From an uncultured Clostridia bacterium (GTDB lineage Bacteria > Bacillota > Clostridia > Christensenellales > Borkfalkiaceae): a stretch of 64,000 nt of DNA. The notes beneath the pieces were generated by a model, which saw nothing but the letters and a program-made list of their open reading frames with translations, was not told the DNA's origin and searched no databases. This document shows, piece by piece, positions 52,501 through 59,433 of the stretch (positions are counted from its first letter, which is position 1; every line of letters begins with the position of its first letter). The translations under genes were made by a program, and so were the position numbers. Location: positions 94,627 through 158,626 of the forward strand of contig CANPZW010000002.1 in NCBI GenBank assembly GCA_947589385.1, in the 5' to 3' direction.

Positions 52501-55265
52501 AAAGGAGACTCTTCGGGGAACATGTAAATAACTTCACCCGTATATTGCAAACCTTCCGTAAGCTCGCCATCTATTTCGATACGTTCCACTTCGGAAACAT
52601 AGCCGCCCGTAATCGTAAGCTTGCCGTTTGCCAATGTCGCGCCGTAGTTATAGTAGCTGCTTAAATAATATTCAAGAATTATTTCGTCGTCGATATCAAG
52701 CTCGTTAAGTATGCCGAGCGCGCTCGCTTTGAGGGAAATCGTTTCGCCGTCCCATGTATAGATAGAGGTATGGTTGAGTGCGCCCTTACGGAATGTAAAC
52801 GTACCGTCCTCATTCAGTTCGAGAGTCGCGTTCACGTTTACGTTGCCGCCGAGGTAGTACTTGCCTGCAACCTCAGTATAATCCGCATAACCAATATATA
52901 ATGTAATGTTGTCGGTGGGAATAAAGCTGTAAGGCACGCGCATCGTAAGTTCTTCGTCGAAGAAGTATGCATACGAACGGTTGCCGTTTGTGCCGTCTTT
53001 GAATTCGGAAATGCCGTTTTTGTCCGAATACCAGCTTGACATAGGCTTATACTGGTCGGTTATTGTCTTACTGTCAGGTTTATTTCCAAATTTGTCATCA
53101 ACCGAGAAACTGATTGTAAATTCTTTCGACGTTTCGCACATATGTATTACGGGCATGCCGTTTTCGATAAGCCAATCCGCTTCCGCCCATTTGAGGGTAT
53201 TGCGGATGAAATCCTCGGTTACCGCGAAACCGCCGTCCTTGCCGTAACATTTGTAAATTACGGGTTCGAACGAGGTTACGTCTTCAAGGGCGTCGCCCGT
53301 ATCGCAGTGAGCCACGTACTGGTCGTATTGGGCGTATTTCTCATTACCTGCGCTTGCCTGCGCATAGACGTCGCTTGTGCTGAAACTGTTATATACCACG
53401 CAGTTGAAGCCCGCATAGCCCACAAGTCCGCCCGCATAAGAATAGTTGAATGAAGGGTCGGAAAGCATTCCCTCTTCGAAGGGGTTGGCGGAAGAAACGT
53501 CGCCCGTGGAGTAGCAATTTATAACCGACGTGCCGGGCGCTGCATAACCTACTATGCCGCCTGCGCGCGCACCGCCTTCTATATTGCCCGTGGAATAGCT
53601 GTTAAGGACAAACGCGGAAAGTCTGTCGGTGGAAGCCGCTATCTGAGCCGCGATACCGCCCGTGCTCTCTACATATCCGCTCTGTACCTGGATATCCACG
53701 TCGCTGTAACAGGAAGTGATACCTGCATATACGTTTATTGTGCCGTCGATAGAAGCCGCGGACATCTGTCTGCCGATAAGTCCGCCTGCATAAGCGGGCA
53801 TAAACCCTGTGGTCGAAGTTATGTTGCCGCCCGTGACTTCTATTGTGCCGTTTGTTGCCGAACAGCCCGTAATGGTCACGCCTATGCCTTCACCGACGAA
53901 CGCGCCGACGCTCATCTCATTTGAGCTGTTGGAGTTGTTTGCCGTTATAGTGAAGTTGTCGAGATTGAGGTTATATATCGCGGGAGAAGTTCTCATTGCC
54001 GCGGTGACATAGCCGAAAAGCCCCACATAGGGACGGGCTACGGGAACGTTCGTATCCGCGTCCATTACAATATTATTTATAGTAAAGTTGGAAATGGTTT
54101 TGCCGTTGCCGTTGAAGTCTCCGCAGAATATCGCATAGCCGTTTTCGTCGGAAGCGTCACCGATAATGTAGAGCCTTTCGCCATGCATATCAATGTCGTT
54201 TTCCATTTCGTAATGACCTGCGAAGAAACCCCCGTCGATATAGAAACCGCCGTTGATAAGCCCCGCCATTTGCCAAAGGTCGATTGGTCTGCTTATCTTG
54301 AAAGGGTCTGCCGCAGTGCCCGAACCGCCGTCCGGTCTTGACGTGAAAGGGTCGTCAAGCTCTATACCCTGCAAGCCTATCGTGTTCGTATCGCTGTCAA
54401 GCGACGCGGTATAATAGCCCTCGCTGTCGGGATACAGCGTATAGCCGTTCGCAAGAACTTTGTAACCCGTTTTCGTTTCCGCGTCATAGGGGTTCTGCTT
54501 TGCATATACGCTAAGACTTACTTTGAATTTTAACGTCTCGCCCTTTATGAAAGTATTTACGATATCACTGTCCGCCGTAAATTCGCTTCCGTCCTCGGCA
54601 AAATAGAACACAAGGTTATCGCCGTAGTTGTTTTCGGACGTGTCGCCCGAATTGAAGTGAACTCTTACGGGTTTTACCACGCCGGCGCAGGTGATATCTG
54701 TTTTATTTTCGATGACAAAACGGTAAACGCCGTTAGCGTCGGGCTGGACTTCCGCGCCGTTGACGTATATCTTGGGCGAATCGTAATCCTTATCCAGAAT
54801 GTAGCCGTCTGTAATTTTGACGGTAAATCTGACTTCCGTACCTCTGCGGACGAACATACCGTTTTCAAGGCCTTCGTTCTCGATAGTATATGTTACGCCG
54901 TTGCTGTCGAAAATCATTTGCGCGTGGTTGGGGTAGTATGTGACGCCGCGGACTTCAACGAGAGTATCCGCCACAACGGTCAATGAATATAAGCCGTTGC
55001 CGTCGGGTTTAATCTCCGTATCGTTGGCGAAAACGGAGGGTTCGCCCTTCGCTTCCCCGTCGATTTTCAACGTGAAGTGTACCGTTACGCCGTCCTTGAC
55101 CTCCATACCGCTTTGGATATCGGTATCGAAGACATATTCGACGCCTTCCGCGTGTCTGAAAATCAGCACGTGATAGTTGCCGGTGTCGCCGCCGCTGCAT
55201 GCCACAGCCCCTGCAAGACAAGCTGCAAAGACTACCGCAAGCAATGCCAACAAAAATTTCTTCAT
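49569..55265 (-). CDS. Giant GLUG-domain lipoprotein with long beta-repeat array
   Basis: 1898 residues from ATG 55265, 7 nt after AAAGGA. The lipobox is AVACS (Cys about 23). Three small beta-domains with motifs like VEYVFDTDIQSGMEVKDG repeat in residues 30-310. A GLUG/beta-helix region follows (about 315-690: GTAADPFKISRPIDLWQMAGL; GGIVGYAA; GGLVGYAGF). From about 800 to the end are many 60-80-residue units ending in phrases like YEFDGKG...Y-T-V-ENG-LT. I see no enzyme motif; binding or adhesion is likely. It is the first gene of the long operon and has a consensus promoter upstream. Confidence 0.85.
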   Translation of the reverse strand: MKKFLLALLAVVFAACLAGAVACSGGDTGNYHVLIFRHAEGVEYVFDTDIQSGMEVKDGVTVHFTLKIDGEAKGEPSVFANDTEIKPDGNGLYSLTVVADTLVEVRGVTYYPNHAQMIFDSNGVTYTIENEGLENGMFVRRGTEVRFTVKITDGYILDKDYDSPKIYVNGAEVQPDANGVYRFVIENKTDITCAGVVKPVRVHFNSGDTSENNYGDNLVFYFAEDGSEFTADSDIVNTFIKGETLKFKVSLSVYAKQNPYDAETKTGYKVLANGYTLYPDSEGYYTASLDSDTNTIGLQGIELDDPFTSRPDGGSGTAADPFKISRPIDLWQMAGLINGGFYIDGGFFAGHYEMENDIDMHGERLYIIGDASDENGYAIFCGDFNGNGKTISNFTINNIVMDADTNVPVARPYVGLFGYVTAAMRTSPAIYNLNLDNFTITANNSNSSNEMSVGAFVGEGIGVTITGCSATNGTIEVTGGNITSTTGFMPAYAGGLIGRQMSAASIDGTINVYAGITSCYSDVDIQVQSGYVESTGGIAAQIAASTDRLSAFVLNSYSTGNIEGGARAGGIVGYAAPGTSVINCYSTGDVSSANPFEEGMLSDPSFNYSYAGGLVGYAGFNCVVYNSFSTSDVYAQASAGNEKYAQYDQYVAHCDTGDALEDVTSFEPVIYKCYGKDGGFAVTEDFIRNTLKWAEADWLIENGMPVIHMCETSKEFTISFSVDDKFGNKPDSKTITDQYKPMSSWYSDKNGISEFKDGTNGNRSYAYFFDEELTMRVPYSFIPTDNITLYIGYADYTEVAGKYYLGGNVNVNATLELNEDGTFTFRKGALNHTSIYTWDGETISLKASALGILNELDIDDEIILEYYLSSYYNYGATLANGKLTITGGYVSEVERIEIDGELTEGLQYTGEVIYMFPEESPLYGVKEVEGFKYGSYYSDNTVYNFNGNGSGEIVTEGSSKPFKFTVQDNNITIEMDGDTVTATIKDGYLATWNGTAVKSYDGFTGVWETSYNLYKSYEFDGKASTDGEGTWSYKGYDSTSNGTYTVENGVLTDKNGAFTAQFDENGVLVITEKEKKTNYYGEGSFMGDWYFNHVKTPISVSFKGITKNGYGDVEVEDMSDANTVIPMVYSVETVNGTQTVSIYNNEQLFATLTYDKNTMLLSGTVNGIRNARLCAYDVFRGSWISDDESLGDVQFNGEGLYNLSGSDSLIEVKGTAYIQGKRVSYTYDREKNEATFTFSNTKYTLKYDESTGNISVSAESKNFNLVTLDDWYGVELIDSEGFVYTFDGRSKLKEGGTAKAEKDETVRTYKYTAENGKLTLTASDTSYKDGTIDVQEKDGHSVWVFTTSDGDTDLTRNTKFTGEWIVGNEPGELTIGEIYADNKAEGSYKFYGESEKTDVEFTYHPEGNYLTFIDENRTIYVNVFNSLNDDVKELSIGPDNNTVGANNSVCIEKGKEDEWHGKEYKLYNFTIDEENGNFSIGEKYTDGATLIFDGLSTATFSNGRASIYTDKGREAVFTYSKNAYGYPQLVIEGYTFLLVPVNGREKFTTEVAYCVKEGDTAYVIVRPDALMGLKLNDRFLKGVTYEFDGTGLKVVRTENGVETEYMYSFVSSDTANNFQTLEFKDKGGKTSTVVLDYSASYNEDWTIFFCNSLQIKGKNNASITYDIVDASKIIKHDADGTQTEFSYTVDKYDYENYLHVLNIRNGDKEFKAGLDMSGDKNSWTFVEYDAMYGRVIADRLANGVNYRFDGEGHVTRIYGDVDEEGSATTPNEEFTYTLTETDDGFVCEFTKDGAKYSVDIDSHSPNSADWTIIVYDLQVYEKGDTGYFYQLKDADTLVYGLGGDTTEYSYVIKVDNGTYIHTLVLTPKDGGEQITVRFNLYSYSKSEWFAEKVTEDND

Positions 55266-55342
55266 AGTCACATCCTTTATTCGGGCTTGGATTTCCGAAT
55301 TAAATTCGGATTATTGCCCCTATTATCATAAAGTATGAAATC

Positions 55343-55371
55343 ATTATACTATTAGTAAAGAAAAAATTCAA
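55343..55371 (-). promoter_or_regulatory. Promoter of the long protease-Opp operon
   Basis: Minus strand: TTGAAT (55366-55371), 17 bp, TATAAT (55343-55348). The leader is about 70 nt and contains the small palindrome CCGAATTTAATTCGG (55293-55308 region), which could be an operator. Confidence 0.75.
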
Positions 55372-55676
55372 GTGTTTTGAGCTCAAATTACAAAAATATA
55401 TTTATCTTCACAAAATTTTTACACAAATTTCTCACAGCATATGGGAAAAGGTGCAAATTTTGGCTGAAAACGTAGAAAAACGCTCCGCCGACGAACAAAA
55501 TTTTCACGCAAAATTCAAAAATCCCGCGATTTGCCGGCGGGATTTTTTCTCGGGTAAGCGCTCTTTCAGACAAGTTTCCGAAGCCCGAAGCAAGCCGCGG
55601 AAACGCTGATTTTATCTGTGAAATTTTATGCGTTTTTTAAGCCAAAACTCAACACGTATCCACAATTTTACATAAT
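55372..55676. other. Non-coding stretch between the operon promoter and the GDSL gene
   Basis: AT-rich, with no convincing gene; the short frames here cross the hairpin at 55517-55547. It holds that terminator and, near 55645-55672, a TACGT-type 3'-UTR element just after the GDSL stop (minus strand GGATACGTGTTGAGTTTT). Confidence 0.6.
55517..55547. terminator. Bidirectional terminator downstream of the GDSL gene
   Basis: Stem AAAAATCCCGC with GCGGGATTTTT (55517-55527 with 55537-55547) and a 9-nt loop, with T runs on both strands. Confidence 0.75.
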
Positions 55677-56288
55677 TTACTTTAAAATCCGCCTGCGCAG
55701 AGCCTTGATTGCGAGGTCAGCGATAAGCATCGCCCCGCCGTAAGTCGGATGCACGCCGTCAAGCGAATAAACGGTGTATGGAACGGTTTCGGAAAGCCCG
55801 TTGAAAATTTCGTTCAGCGCGACGAACTCCTCGCTTAAAAGGGGACCGAATTTATCTACTTTTTCGAGCATTTTTTCGAACAGCGGGCGCATAAATGCGG
55901 CTTCGGGCGCGGGCAGAAGATAGGGTTGAAGCAAAATCACTGAAACGCCTGCGTTTTTCAGCCCGTGCAAAAGCGCGGTAAAGTCGCTTTCAAACTGCGC
56001 GAAATCAAGCTTTTTGCCCGTTTTGAATTGGTGAATCACGTTGTTGACGCCCGCCATTACGACCGCGGCGTCGGGCTTTAAATCGAGGACGTCCCGCTTC
56101 ATACGCGCAAGAAGGTCGCCAACTTCGTCGCCGGACACGCCCTTGTTTACAAGCTGCAACTCGCTTTCGGGATACAGCGGGCGGAGCTTATCGGCAAGAA
56201 TCCTTACATAACCCGTGCCGAGAGATTTTTCATCTTCCCTGTTCCTGCCGCTGTCGGTTATGGAATCACCGAAAAATACTATCTTCAT
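55677..56288 (-). CDS. SGNH/GDSL hydrolase
   Basis: 203 residues from ATG 56288. A small esterase or acetylhydrolase of the SGNH fold. Block I is FFGDSITDSG with the nucleophile Ser near residue 9, block II has the Gly (NKGVSGDEV), block III is AGVNNV, and block V is DGVHPTYGG with the catalytic Asp-x-x-His. There is no signal peptide, so it is cytoplasmic or released otherwise. It resembles TesA-like and rhamnogalacturonan acetylesterase-like enzymes; the substrate is unknown. Confidence 0.9.
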   Translation of the reverse strand: MKIVFFGDSITDSGRNREDEKSLGTGYVRILADKLRPLYPESELQLVNKGVSGDEVGDLLARMKRDVLDLKPDAAVVMAGVNNVIHQFKTGKKLDFAQFESDFTALLHGLKNAGVSVILLQPYLLPAPEAAFMRPLFEKMLEKVDKFGPLLSEEFVALNEIFNGLSETVPYTVYSLDGVHPTYGGAMLIADLAIKALRRRILK

Positions 56289-56316
56289 ATTTCTTCCGCC
56301 TTGGTTTGTTAAAAAT

Positions 56317-56345
56317 ATTTTATCACAAGCCGCCGCGGATATCAA
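56317..56345 (-). promoter_or_regulatory. Promoter of the GDSL gene
   Basis: Minus strand: TTGATA (56340-56345), 17 bp, TAAAAT (56317-56322), 28 nt before the ATG. Confidence 0.65.
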
Positions 56346-56394
56346 TAGCAGATTAAAAATATTATATGCAATTTTTTAAAATGCCGAATTATGA

Positions 56395-56423
56395 TTGACA
56401 ATCGGGATAATTTATGATATATT
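56395..56423 (+). promoter_or_regulatory. tRNA-Ser promoter
   Basis: TTGACA (56395-56400), 17 bp, TATATT (56418-56423), about 30 nt before the mature tRNA 5' end. Confidence 0.75.
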
Positions 56424-56452
56424 TATTAAGCTTTAAATGAAATTGACGTTGA

Positions 56453-56543
56453 GCGGACGTACCCAAGTGGCTCAAGGGGCTCCCCTGCTAAGGGAGTAGT
56501 ACGGGAAACCGTAGCGCGAGTTCAAATCTCGCCATCCGCGCCA
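56453..56543 (+). tRNA. tRNA-Ser (anticodon GCU)
   Basis: 91 nt including an encoded CCA. It has an acceptor stem starting GCGGACG, a D-arm after TACCCAAGTGG, an anticodon stem CTCCC/GGGAG around CTGCTAA (anticodon 56477-56479), a long class II variable arm (ACGGGAAACCGT) and a T-arm GCGAG-TTCAAAT-CTCGC. It resembles B. subtilis tRNA-Ser(GCU). By my reading the acceptor has one C-A mismatch at its sixth pair. It is a single gene with its own promoter and terminator. Confidence 0.96.
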
Positions 56544-56580
56544 AAAAGAGGACAGGTTTTTCCTGTCCTCTTTTTGGCGC
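56538..56580. terminator. tRNA-Ser terminator overlapping the CCA end
   Basis: A 19-bp perfect stem (56538-56556 with 56562-56580) and a T5 loop. The core AAAAAGAGGACAGG/CCTGTCCTCTTTTT is a normal terminator. The stem also extends through the tRNA's own GCGCCA 3' end. Confidence 0.85.
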
Positions 56581-56659
56581 AACAAAGTATTGACGAATGC
56601 CCACTCTAAGCCGCGTTTAAGCCGCGAAATGCGGGATACGTACCAAAATATTTGCCGTC

Positions 56660-57124
56660 TTACATGATAACCGTGCCGTCCTCCGTTCTGTTGAATGGCT
56701 CTATAAGAAGAAAGTGCGGCGAACAGTAAATGATTGAGCCGTTATCGGCAATCGGCGGGGTGTGCACGCAATCGCGGGAACGGCAATCAGCCTCGGTAAC
56801 CGAAACGCTGCGCGCCGAACCGTCGATGCGGACGATATTATACCCGTTCTCCGCGGTTATCTTCAAAATAAGGACGTCCCCCGACTTTTCAGTAATCTCC
56901 GCGCAGCCGTCTTTTATTTCATAGGAATTTTCTTCGAAATCGTACTCGAAAACAATTTTATCGCGGACGTATATGCGTATTCCGCGCAAATCGCCGCCGT
57001 CGCGGGTGAGAAACAGCGCAAAAAAAAGCGCCGCGGCAAGCGCCGCGATAACGCCGTAAATTATCAGGTCGGCAAGTCTGAAAAGCTTGTCACCCTTTAC
57101 CTGTTCTACCTTTTTAAGCGACAT
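56660..57124 (-). CDS. NusG domain II (NusG_II) protein
   Basis: 154 residues. One transmembrane helix (about 21-42) anchors an extracytoplasmic NusG_II (DUF1312-like) domain. Its conserved pattern is visible: IRIYVRDK near the start, IEVxDG-like YEIKDGCAEI, and a C-terminal CRSRDCVHTPPI with two cysteines. Such proteins occur next to apbE and Rnf/Nqr-type genes and are thought to belong to extracytoplasmic redox systems. The upstream neighbour is apbE, 69 nt away. ATG 57124 follows GGAG. Confidence 0.88.
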   Translation of the reverse strand: MSLKKVEQVKGDKLFRLADLIIYGVIAALAAALFFALFLTRDGGDLRGIRIYVRDKIVFEYDFEENSYEIKDGCAEITEKSGDVLILKITAENGYNIVRIDGSARSVSVTEADCRSRDCVHTPPIADNGSIIYCSPHFLLIEPFNRTEDGTVIM

Positions 57125-57193
57125 TTATCTGCTCCGATTTCCGAAAAATCCGTTACCGGTTAGTTATTGCGCATATGCGGCGGCGTGAAAACG

Positions 57194-58357
57194 TCAGATT
57201 TCGCATACCGTATAGCGGGTATCGGTCAACGTGAACCCTTCCGCGTCAATGTTGGTGTAAAGTTTTAAGCCGTCGCCGCGGTCGAGAGTAAAAACAACTC
57301 TCCTTCCGGACAGCTTTTCTTTTATGAATTTTTGAGCTTTTTCCGCGCCCATTGCCATAATTGCCGTAGTAAGCGCGTCGTTTTCCGCGGCGGAACCGCC
57401 CGCCACCGAAGCCGAAGCGACGCCGCTTTGCACAGGTCTGCCGCTGAAAGGGTCGAACACGTGGCACAGCCTTTCGTCAACTCCGTCGCCATCGGTATCC
57501 AGCATAAAATAATTGACGTTGTCGCCGCTGGTCGATAGACAATCGTCCATAATCGGAAAACTTATGTATTCCTGCGGGTCGGAAAAGCTGCCGTTTTCCA
57601 CCCGTCTGCGCGGATTGGAAAGTTTCATTGTAAGATTATTGCCGTCCGCGGGGAATTTTTTTACGGCTATACTGCTTGAACCGAAGCTGAAATATCCGAA
57701 CCCGAAACCGCGGCTGTCCATAACGGCGCTCACCCTGTCCGCGGCGTAGCCCTTAGCAACGCCGCCCAAATCAATTTTCATCGACAAAACCCGCCCCCCG
57801 ACTTCTACGGTAAATTCGGGCTTGACCGCATAAAATTTCCCTTCCGATTCTTCCAGCTTCAACTCGCCGAAGTGCGAAGAAAGCGATACGTATTCGGTTA
57901 TTTCTTTATCTTCGGGCAATTCTTCCCGCGAACGAGGAAAATTTTCGCCCGAACCGTTGAAGCCGTAAGCATATAGGCTGTAATAAACGGCGGGGTTGTA
58001 ATAGCCCTCCGTCATTCGGTAAACGTTTTCGGAAATACTGAGAACCTCGTAAGTTTCCGCCGAAATTTCCACTTTTTCACCCGCTGCCGCGTCGTTAAAA
58101 CGCGATACGTCCGAAGTTTTTTCGGTTGCGGACAACTTTTTATCGAGGTTTTCAATAAGTTCGCGAACCTCTTCCGCAAGGGCTTCGAAACGCGCGTCGA
58201 ACCCGTTTTCTTCGCCGTCCGCGTACGCGACAAGTTCGGCGGCGCTATTCATAACGTCATAGTACGTTCTGCGCCTGTATTTCACTTCGCCGCCGCAACC
58301 GCATATAATCGTCAGCAGGGAAAGCCCCGCAAGCGTTGACACAAACAGTTTTTTCAC
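57194..58357 (-). CDS. apbE: FAD:protein FMN transferase ApbE (lipoprotein)
   Basis: 387 residues from GTG 58357. It attaches FMN covalently to Thr/Ser residues of redox proteins outside the membrane. The lipobox is ICGCG. Family motifs: MxxxNxYSxxSxL-like LSATEKTSDVSRFND, DLGGVAKGYAADRV, YFSFGSSS, and STSGDNVNYFMLD with HVFDPFSGRP for Mg-FAD binding. The usual phrase is HIIDPKTG, so the His is retained. GTG sits 7 nt after a TATAAT box with no ribosome binding site: predicted leaderless. The ATG 6 nt upstream would fall before the likely transcription start. Confidence 0.94.
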   Translation of the reverse strand: MKKLFVSTLAGLSLLTIICGCGGEVKYRRRTYYDVMNSAAELVAYADGEENGFDARFEALAEEVRELIENLDKKLSATEKTSDVSRFNDAAAGEKVEISAETYEVLSISENVYRMTEGYYNPAVYYSLYAYGFNGSGENFPRSREELPEDKEITEYVSLSSHFGELKLEESEGKFYAVKPEFTVEVGGRVLSMKIDLGGVAKGYAADRVSAVMDSRGFGFGYFSFGSSSIAVKKFPADGNNLTMKLSNPRRRVENGSFSDPQEYISFPIMDDCLSTSGDNVNYFMLDTDGDGVDERLCHVFDPFSGRPVQSGVASASVAGGSAAENDALTTAIMAMGAEKAQKFIKEKLSGRRVVFTLDRGDGLKLYTNIDAEGFTLTDTRYTVCEI

Positions 58358-58364
58358 GGTCATA

Positions 58365-58393
58365 ATTATAGTTTATAAATTCCGTCAAGTCAA
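58365..58393 (-). promoter_or_regulatory. apbE promoter abutting a GTG start
   Basis: Minus strand: TTGACT (58388-58393), 17 bp, TATAAT (58365-58370), then 7 nt to the GTG. Confidence 0.78.
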
Positions 58394-58400
58394 ATAATTC

Positions 58401-58428
58401 GCGGCGGGCGCGATTCCGCGCCCGCCGC
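58401..58428. terminator. Terminator after lgt
   Basis: Perfect 12-bp GC stem (58401-58412 with 58417-58428) and a 4-nt loop. It lies 16 nt after the lgt stop and directly before the apbE -35 box. Confidence 0.75.
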
Positions 58429-58444
58429 TCCATTATAATAGATT

Positions 58445-59329
58445 TTAATTTTCCGCGTTCCCGACTTCTTCCGCGGTTTCAGCCTTTGCCTCCGCGCTTT
58501 TAAGTTCGGGATGTTTCATAAATTTGGAGAACACGTACATCTGTAAAAATACGTATCCCACTCCCGCCGCAACCATAACCAAAGACCATATCTGGGAAGG
58601 CGAAAGCGCCGAGCCTATAAATTCGCCGCGCTCGTCGCCACGGACAAATTCTATGAAAAATCTCCACACGCCGTACGCGAAAAGATAGAGCGCGAAGTTG
58701 TAATTAAAGCGGAATTTGAAATACAGAAGCGCCATAACCGCGGCAAGAATCAACAGGAAAAACATTTCGAAAAGCTGCGTGGGTATAACAAGCTGTTCGG
58801 AATGTACTCCATAAGGCGCGGAACAGGCAAGCCCCACCCAGCTGTCCGTAGGCAAGCCGTAACAGCAGCCGCCGAAAAAACAGCCCAAACGCCCGAAAGC
58901 GTGCGCGATACATATGGCTATCGGAATAAAAGGCAAAGCGTCGGTCAACGTAGCGTTCATATTGTTTTGCAACATTTTTATCTTCGTGCGGGGGGCTATT
59001 ACGTAAATATACAAAAGATAAATCCCCACAAAGCTTACCACTCCGCCGATAAGTCCGCCCAAAAATGTCATACCGCCGTTCAGCCTGAACCCTGCGGAGG
59101 GATTCTCTATAAAATTATACAGCGACTGGAAAAGCATGGCGGCAAAAATTCCGAAAGCCGTGCCAAAAAATCCGATAAAAATTATTTTATCGGAAGCGTC
59201 GTTGTTGAACTTCATTTTCGACATTGTGAACATAAGAAAAAGGAAGCACAGCACGATTCCCGCCGCCATACAAAGACCGTATGCGTAAACGCCCACACTT
59301 CCTATTTTAAACAAAGGCTCGGGATGCAT
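58445..59329 (-). CDS. lgt: Prolipoprotein diacylglyceryl transferase
   Basis: 294 residues, about seven helices. It transfers diacylglycerol from phosphatidylglycerol to the lipobox Cys, so it is needed for the many lipoproteins in this window. The essential HAFGRLGCFFGGCCYG segment is a variant of the Lgt signature seen in clostridial homologues. GGMTFLGGLIGG and VWRFFIEFVRGDERG are also typical. About 30 Ala/Glu-rich residues extend the C-terminus. ATG 59329 is behind AAAGGGGG, a proper ribosome binding site. Confidence 0.93.
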   Translation of the reverse strand: MHPEPLFKIGSVGVYAYGLCMAAGIVLCFLFLMFTMSKMKFNNDASDKIIFIGFFGTAFGIFAAMLFQSLYNFIENPSAGFRLNGGMTFLGGLIGGVVSFVGIYLLYIYVIAPRTKIKMLQNNMNATLTDALPFIPIAICIAHAFGRLGCFFGGCCYGLPTDSWVGLACSAPYGVHSEQLVIPTQLFEMFFLLILAAVMALLYFKFRFNYNFALYLFAYGVWRFFIEFVRGDERGEFIGSALSPSQIWSLVMVAAGVGYVFLQMYVFSKFMKHPELKSAEAKAETAEEVGNAEN

Positions 59330-59375
59330 AGTTTACCCCCTTTCTCTATAAACGGCATACGCCATTCGTAATATA

Positions 59376-59404
59376 ATTATAACCGCGCAGTAAATGTATG
59401 TCAA
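59376..59404 (-). promoter_or_regulatory. lgt promoter
   Basis: Minus strand: TTGACA (59399-59404), 17 bp, TATAAT (59376-59381): full consensus. The leader is about 40 nt. Confidence 0.85.
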
Positions 59405-59433
59405 ATATTTGTTAAAGTAAATTTATGTAAGCG

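Noticed and set aside
55388..55573. 61-codon minus-strand frame
   Set aside because: It runs through the terminator hairpin at 55517-55547 and has no start signal.
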